From: a bacterium
GTDB taxonomy: Bacteria; Myxococcota_A; Bradymonadia; UBA7976; UBA1532
Assembly: GCA_030427205.1 (NCBI GenBank)
Contig: JAUHXC010000047.1
Span: 17,540-81,539 of the forward strand
Reading direction: 5' to 3'
Length of the DNA stretch: 64,000 bases
In this document: positions 61,009-64,000 of the stretch, one piece after another
Layout: every line of letters starts with the position of its first letter
Numbering within the stretch: the stretch's first letter is position 1
Made by a program: the position numbers and the translations under genes
Notes under the pieces: generated by a model
Told to the model about the DNA's origin: nothing
Database searches by the model: none
The model's input: only the letters and a program-made list of their open reading frames with translations

Positions 61009-63705
61009 ATGAAGCCGAGCGTCGCCCGCGCCCTGACCCTGCTGCTCGTCACGCTGACGGCCTGCGCGCCGGTCGACGGCGGATCGGGCGACGACGTCGA
61101 CCGCGGCCCCGAGACCGACGGCCTGACGGGCGACGCCGCCGCGCCGACGGACGCCGGCCCGACCGATGCCATGCAGGCCAGCGACGGCATGGCATCCGAT
61201 GGCATGCGGGATGGCATACCAGACAGCATGGCGGATGGATTGACAGATGGCACGACATCCGATGCCATCGCCCGCGATATGCCGCCGGCCTGTGACGACC
61301 CCCGGCGACTCTGCGGGGGCGAATGCGTCGACACCGCGAGCGACCGACGGCACTGCAGCGCCTGCGACGCCCCGTGCGACGCCGGCGAGACCTGCCGCGA
61401 TGGCATGTGCCTGGCCGACGACTGCCCCGATGGCACCCATGACTGCGATGACACCTGCGTGCCCGACGACGATCCGGCCACCTGCGGCGATCGCTGCGTG
61501 CCCTGCCCGGCTCCGCAGGGCGGCGAGGGCGCCTGCGTCGATGGCGCCTGCGTCGCCCGCTGCCCGGCCGGCGCGCTGCTGTGCGACGGCGTCTGCGCGC
61601 CGTGTGAGGCCGATCCCGCCGACAGCGCCTGCGATGGCGCCGCCTGCGCCTGCGTGCCCGACTGCGGGCAGCGGGTCTGCGGCGTCGATCCGGCGTGCGG
61701 CACATCGTGCGGCGCATGCGACGACCCGGACACCGCGTGTATCGGCGGGCAATGCCTCAGCCGCTGCCAGACGCCGCTCGACGGGCTGTTGACTATCGAC
61801 GTCCCCACCGTCGCGGTGACCGTCGATTTGACGCTGGACGGGCAGCCGCTCGACGCCGGCAATACCCGCCCCGATGACTACGGGCGGGTCTCGCTGCGTG
61901 ATCCCGAGAGCGGCGAGGTCGTCTTCAACTTCCCGCCCATCGACGAGGCGGGCAACTTCATCTTGCCGTATACCGCGCGCGTCGTCGCGGGCACCTACGA
62001 CGTGGTCTACGCCCGGCAGGCCTACGTCAACGACCCGCGCGGCCAGAACAACTGGCCGATCAACGACGACCGGGTGCTCATCCGCGGGCTCGAGATCATC
62101 GAAGACGGCCCGCTGATCATCGACGTGCCCACCGTCGCCCCGCTGCTCGACGTCACCCTCGACGGCGCGCCCACCGACGCGCGCAATACCGCGCCGAACG
62201 ACCGCGGCACCGTCACCCTGGTCGACCCCGAGACCGGCGAGGACGTCTTCAACCTCACCGTGATGGGCCAGAACGGCGACCTCTTCCTGCCCTGGGCGCC
62301 GCGCGTCGTCGCCGGTGAGTATGTCATCCGCTATCGCCGCGACGCCTACGTCAACTCGCCCGTCGGCGCGAACAACTGGCCGATCAACGACGCGCGCGTC
62401 CTCGGCCGGGTGGTGCTCGACGACGATGCGCCGCGGGCCTTCGACGTGCCCACCGTCGCCGCGCCGCTCGACGTGAGCCTCGACGGACGCATCGCCGACG
62501 AGACCAATACCGCACCCGACGACCGGGGCACGGTCACCCTGGTCGACCCCGAGACCGGCGAAGACGTCTTCAACCTCACCGTGATGGGCGACAATGGCGA
62601 CCTCTTCCTGCCCTGGGCCCCGCGCGTCGTCGCCGGCGAGTACATCACCCGCTATCGCCGCGACGCCTACGTCAACTCACCCGTCGGCGAGAACAACTGG
62701 CCGGTCAACGACGCGCGCAACCTCGGCCGCGTCGCCCTCGACGACGACCGCCCGCAGACCATCGACGTGCCCACCGCCGCGCCGCTGCTCGACGTCACCC
62801 TCGACGGCGCGCCCACCGACGAGGGCAATACGTCGCCCGACGATCGGGGCACGGTGCAGCTGGTCGATCCCGAGACGGGCGAGGAGGTCTTCAACCTCAC
62901 CGTGATGGGCCAGAACGGCGACCTCTTCCTGCCCTGGGCCCCGCGGATCGTCGCCGGCGAGTACGTGGTGCGCTATCGCCGCGACGCCTACGTCAACGTG
63001 CCCGACGGCGCCAACAACTGGCCGATCAACGACGCCCGCATCTTGCGCCGGGTGGTCCTCGACGACGACATGCCGCGGGCGTTCGACGTGCCCACCGTCG
63101 CCCCGCTGCTCGACGTCACCCTCGACGGCGAGCCGGCCGACGACGGCAATACATCGGTCGGCGATCGCGGCGGCGTCTGGCTGGTCGACCCCGAGACCGG
63201 CGAAGACGTCTTCGGGCTGAGCGTGCTCGGCGACGGCGGGCAGTTCTTCCTGCCGTGGGCGCCGCGGGTCGTCGCCGGCGAGTACGGCCTGGAGTATCGC
63301 CGGGCGGCCTACGTCAACGATCGCGACGCGCCGGGGCGCTGGCCGGTCAACGACGAGCGCGCGCTGGGTCGGGTCACGCTGGATGACGCCCAGCCGCGGG
63401 TCTTCGACGTGCCCACCGCCGTGATGCGGGTCGGTGTGAGCCTCGACGGCGCCGGGCTCGACGCGGGCAATACCAACGCCGCCGAGTACGGGCAGGTCAT
63501 CGTGCGCGATCGCGAGAGCGGCGAGGATGTCTTCACCTTCACCACGCTCGCCGACGGGGCGTTCCTGCTGCCGTTCTCGGCGCGGGTGGTCGCGGGGCGC
63601 TACGACGCGCACTACGCGCGCAACGCCTATCGCAACGTCAACAGCGACGAGAACCACTGGCCGGTCAACGACGACCGACCGCTGCAGTGCATCGAGGTGC
63701 CTTGA
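61009..63705 (+). CDS. Cys-rich lipoprotein with six tandem beta repeats
   Basis: 898 aa from ATG 61009, with AGAGGAGG upstream; the frame is open far upstream through the hen1 region and that part is not coding. Lipobox TLTAC ends the signal peptide. An Asp/Met linker (SDGMASDGMRDGIPDSMADG) leads to a Stig1/EGF-like region with over thirty cysteines (about 98-255, starting LCGGECVDTASDRRHCSAC). Residues 264-898 are six tandem repeats of 107-108 residues, each starting DVPTV/A and holding LDGxxxDxxNT, VDPETGEDVF, FLPWAPRVVAGEY and NNWPINDxR. This is probably a long surface stalk or adhesin. Confidence 0.87.
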   Translation: MKPSVARALTLLLVTLTACAPVDGGSGDDVDRGPETDGLTGDAAAPTDAGPTDAMQASDGMASDGMRDGIPDSMADGLTDGTTSDAIARDMPPACDDPRRLCGGECVDTASDRRHCSACDAPCDAGETCRDGMCLADDCPDGTHDCDDTCVPDDDPATCGDRCVPCPAPQGGEGACVDGACVARCPAGALLCDGVCAPCEADPADSACDGAACACVPDCGQRVCGVDPACGTSCGACDDPDTACIGGQCLSRCQTPLDGLLTIDVPTVAVTVDLTLDGQPLDAGNTRPDDYGRVSLRDPESGEVVFNFPPIDEAGNFILPYTARVVAGTYDVVYARQAYVNDPRGQNNWPINDDRVLIRGLEIIEDGPLIIDVPTVAPLLDVTLDGAPTDARNTAPNDRGTVTLVDPETGEDVFNLTVMGQNGDLFLPWAPRVVAGEYVIRYRRDAYVNSPVGANNWPINDARVLGRVVLDDDAPRAFDVPTVAAPLDVSLDGRIADETNTAPDDRGTVTLVDPETGEDVFNLTVMGDNGDLFLPWAPRVVAGEYITRYRRDAYVNSPVGENNWPVNDARNLGRVALDDDRPQTIDVPTAAPLLDVTLDGAPTDEGNTSPDDRGTVQLVDPETGEEVFNLTVMGQNGDLFLPWAPRIVAGEYVVRYRRDAYVNVPDGANNWPINDARILRRVVLDDDMPRAFDVPTVAPLLDVTLDGEPADDGNTSVGDRGGVWLVDPETGEDVFGLSVLGDGGQFFLPWAPRVVAGEYGLEYRRAAYVNDRDAPGRWPVNDERALGRVTLDDAQPRVFDVPTAVMRVGVSLDGAGLDAGNTNAAEYGQVIVRDRESGEDVFTFTTLADGAFLLPFSARVVAGRYDAHYARNAYRNVNSDENHWPVNDDRPLQCIEVP
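61798..63705 (+). repeat. Six tandem repeats of about 321 bp within the 61009 gene
   Basis: Repeats begin at 61798, 62122, 62443, 62764, 63085 and 63406: spacing 324, then 321 four times, with the last copy 300 bp. Copies 2-5 are very alike in DNA as well as protein, implying recent unequal recombination or gene conversion; copies 1 and 6 have diverged most. Confidence 0.92.
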
Positions 63706-64000
63706 GCCACTCGATCGGGATTCGCACGCGCGGCGTGCGCATCTCCCATGCTCGCGCGGCGCGCACATCTCCCATGCGCGTGCCGAAGCAAGTCGAGCGC
63801 GCAGCGCGAGACGCGAAGGGCGAAGCCCTGAGCACGCGAGCGCCAGCGAGCCGCCGAGCGCAGCGCAGGCATCCGGGCTGGCCCGCACGGGTCGGAGCGG
63901 GGCCAAGCCCTCGACCCGACGGGGCGTAGGCCCGCTGCGAAGCAGCGCAGCGGCGAACGCAGTGAGCCCGAGCATCGAGCGGAGATCCCGCCCCGGCGCA
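63706..64000. other. Intergenic right end without supportable gene
   Basis: About 295 nt of low-complexity GC-rich sequence with short repeated words (CATCTCCCATGC near 63740 and 63766; GAGCGCAGCG-like words after 63800). No open frame with coding character and no tRNA or terminator could be recognised. Confidence 0.5.

Noticed and set aside
63706..64000. A tRNA or small RNA at the right edge
   Set aside because: The repeated GC-rich words do not fold into a cloverleaf and no conserved tRNA boxes are seen.

Overview
High-GC (about 70%) bacterial chromosome segment holding 51 protein genes and no RNA gene or CRISPR array that I can see. The style points to Myxococcota or a close relative: many Asp/Ala/Gly/Pro-rich linkers in secreted proteins, MYXO-CTERM-like tails, Stig1-type Cys-rich lipoproteins, thrombospondin type 3/OmpA proteins, GTG and TTG starts, and dense operons with ATGA overlaps. 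This placement is an inference from style; the window has no marker such as rRNA.

Layout. 1-1.4 kb: 3'-truncated OmpA/TSP3 outer-membrane protein. 1.5-7.0 kb (minus): acyl-CoA operon running thiolase, 3-hydroxybutyryl-CoA dehydrogenase, enoyl-CoA hydratase, acyl-CoA dehydrogenase, B12-binding mutase subunit, HMG-CoA lyase. 7.1-14.2 kb: a Kelch-like lipoprotein, then a coupled operon (PKD/CARDB/PPC lipoprotein, metallophosphoesterase, small membrane protein). 14.4-20.7 kb: membrane protein, sensorless histidine kinase, IF-3, FG-GAP-like lipoprotein, penicillin-binding transpeptidase. 20.9-31.7 kb: cell-envelope block with a 98-aa flagellar-rod-like protein, two large proteins that each join a secreted anchored half to an outer-membrane barrel half, an OmpA-FecR protein, a kinase-like phosphotransferase and a CBS-pair protein. 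31.7-38.9 kb: DEDDh exonuclease, Cys-rich protein, CsoR with a metal permease (operator visible), AlkB, and a deaminase/zincin/YdcF operon. 39.2-46.8 kb: chelatase plus PiT-like carrier, FadL-type porin, several lipoproteins and a collagen-like protein.

46.8-60.9 kb is the most notable part. A minus-strand Ter operon (TerD, Na+/Ca2+-exchanger-like protein, TerZ-like, TerA-like, a TerD-like/trypsin-like protease fusion, a coiled-coil FGE-fold protein) is divergent from a plus-strand three-gene set (PRTase-TRSP, HAD hydrolase, StiP-PELOTA) of the kind associated with ter loci. This meets head-on a minus-strand hen1-pnkp RNA-repair operon. Together they suggest one stress or biological-conflict island that joins calcium/metal-linked Ter signalling, a proteolytic arm, a predicted nucleoside-like metabolite pathway and RNA end-repair.

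61.0-63.7 kb encodes a lipoprotein with six tandem 107-108-residue repeats. The last 295 bases hold no supported gene.
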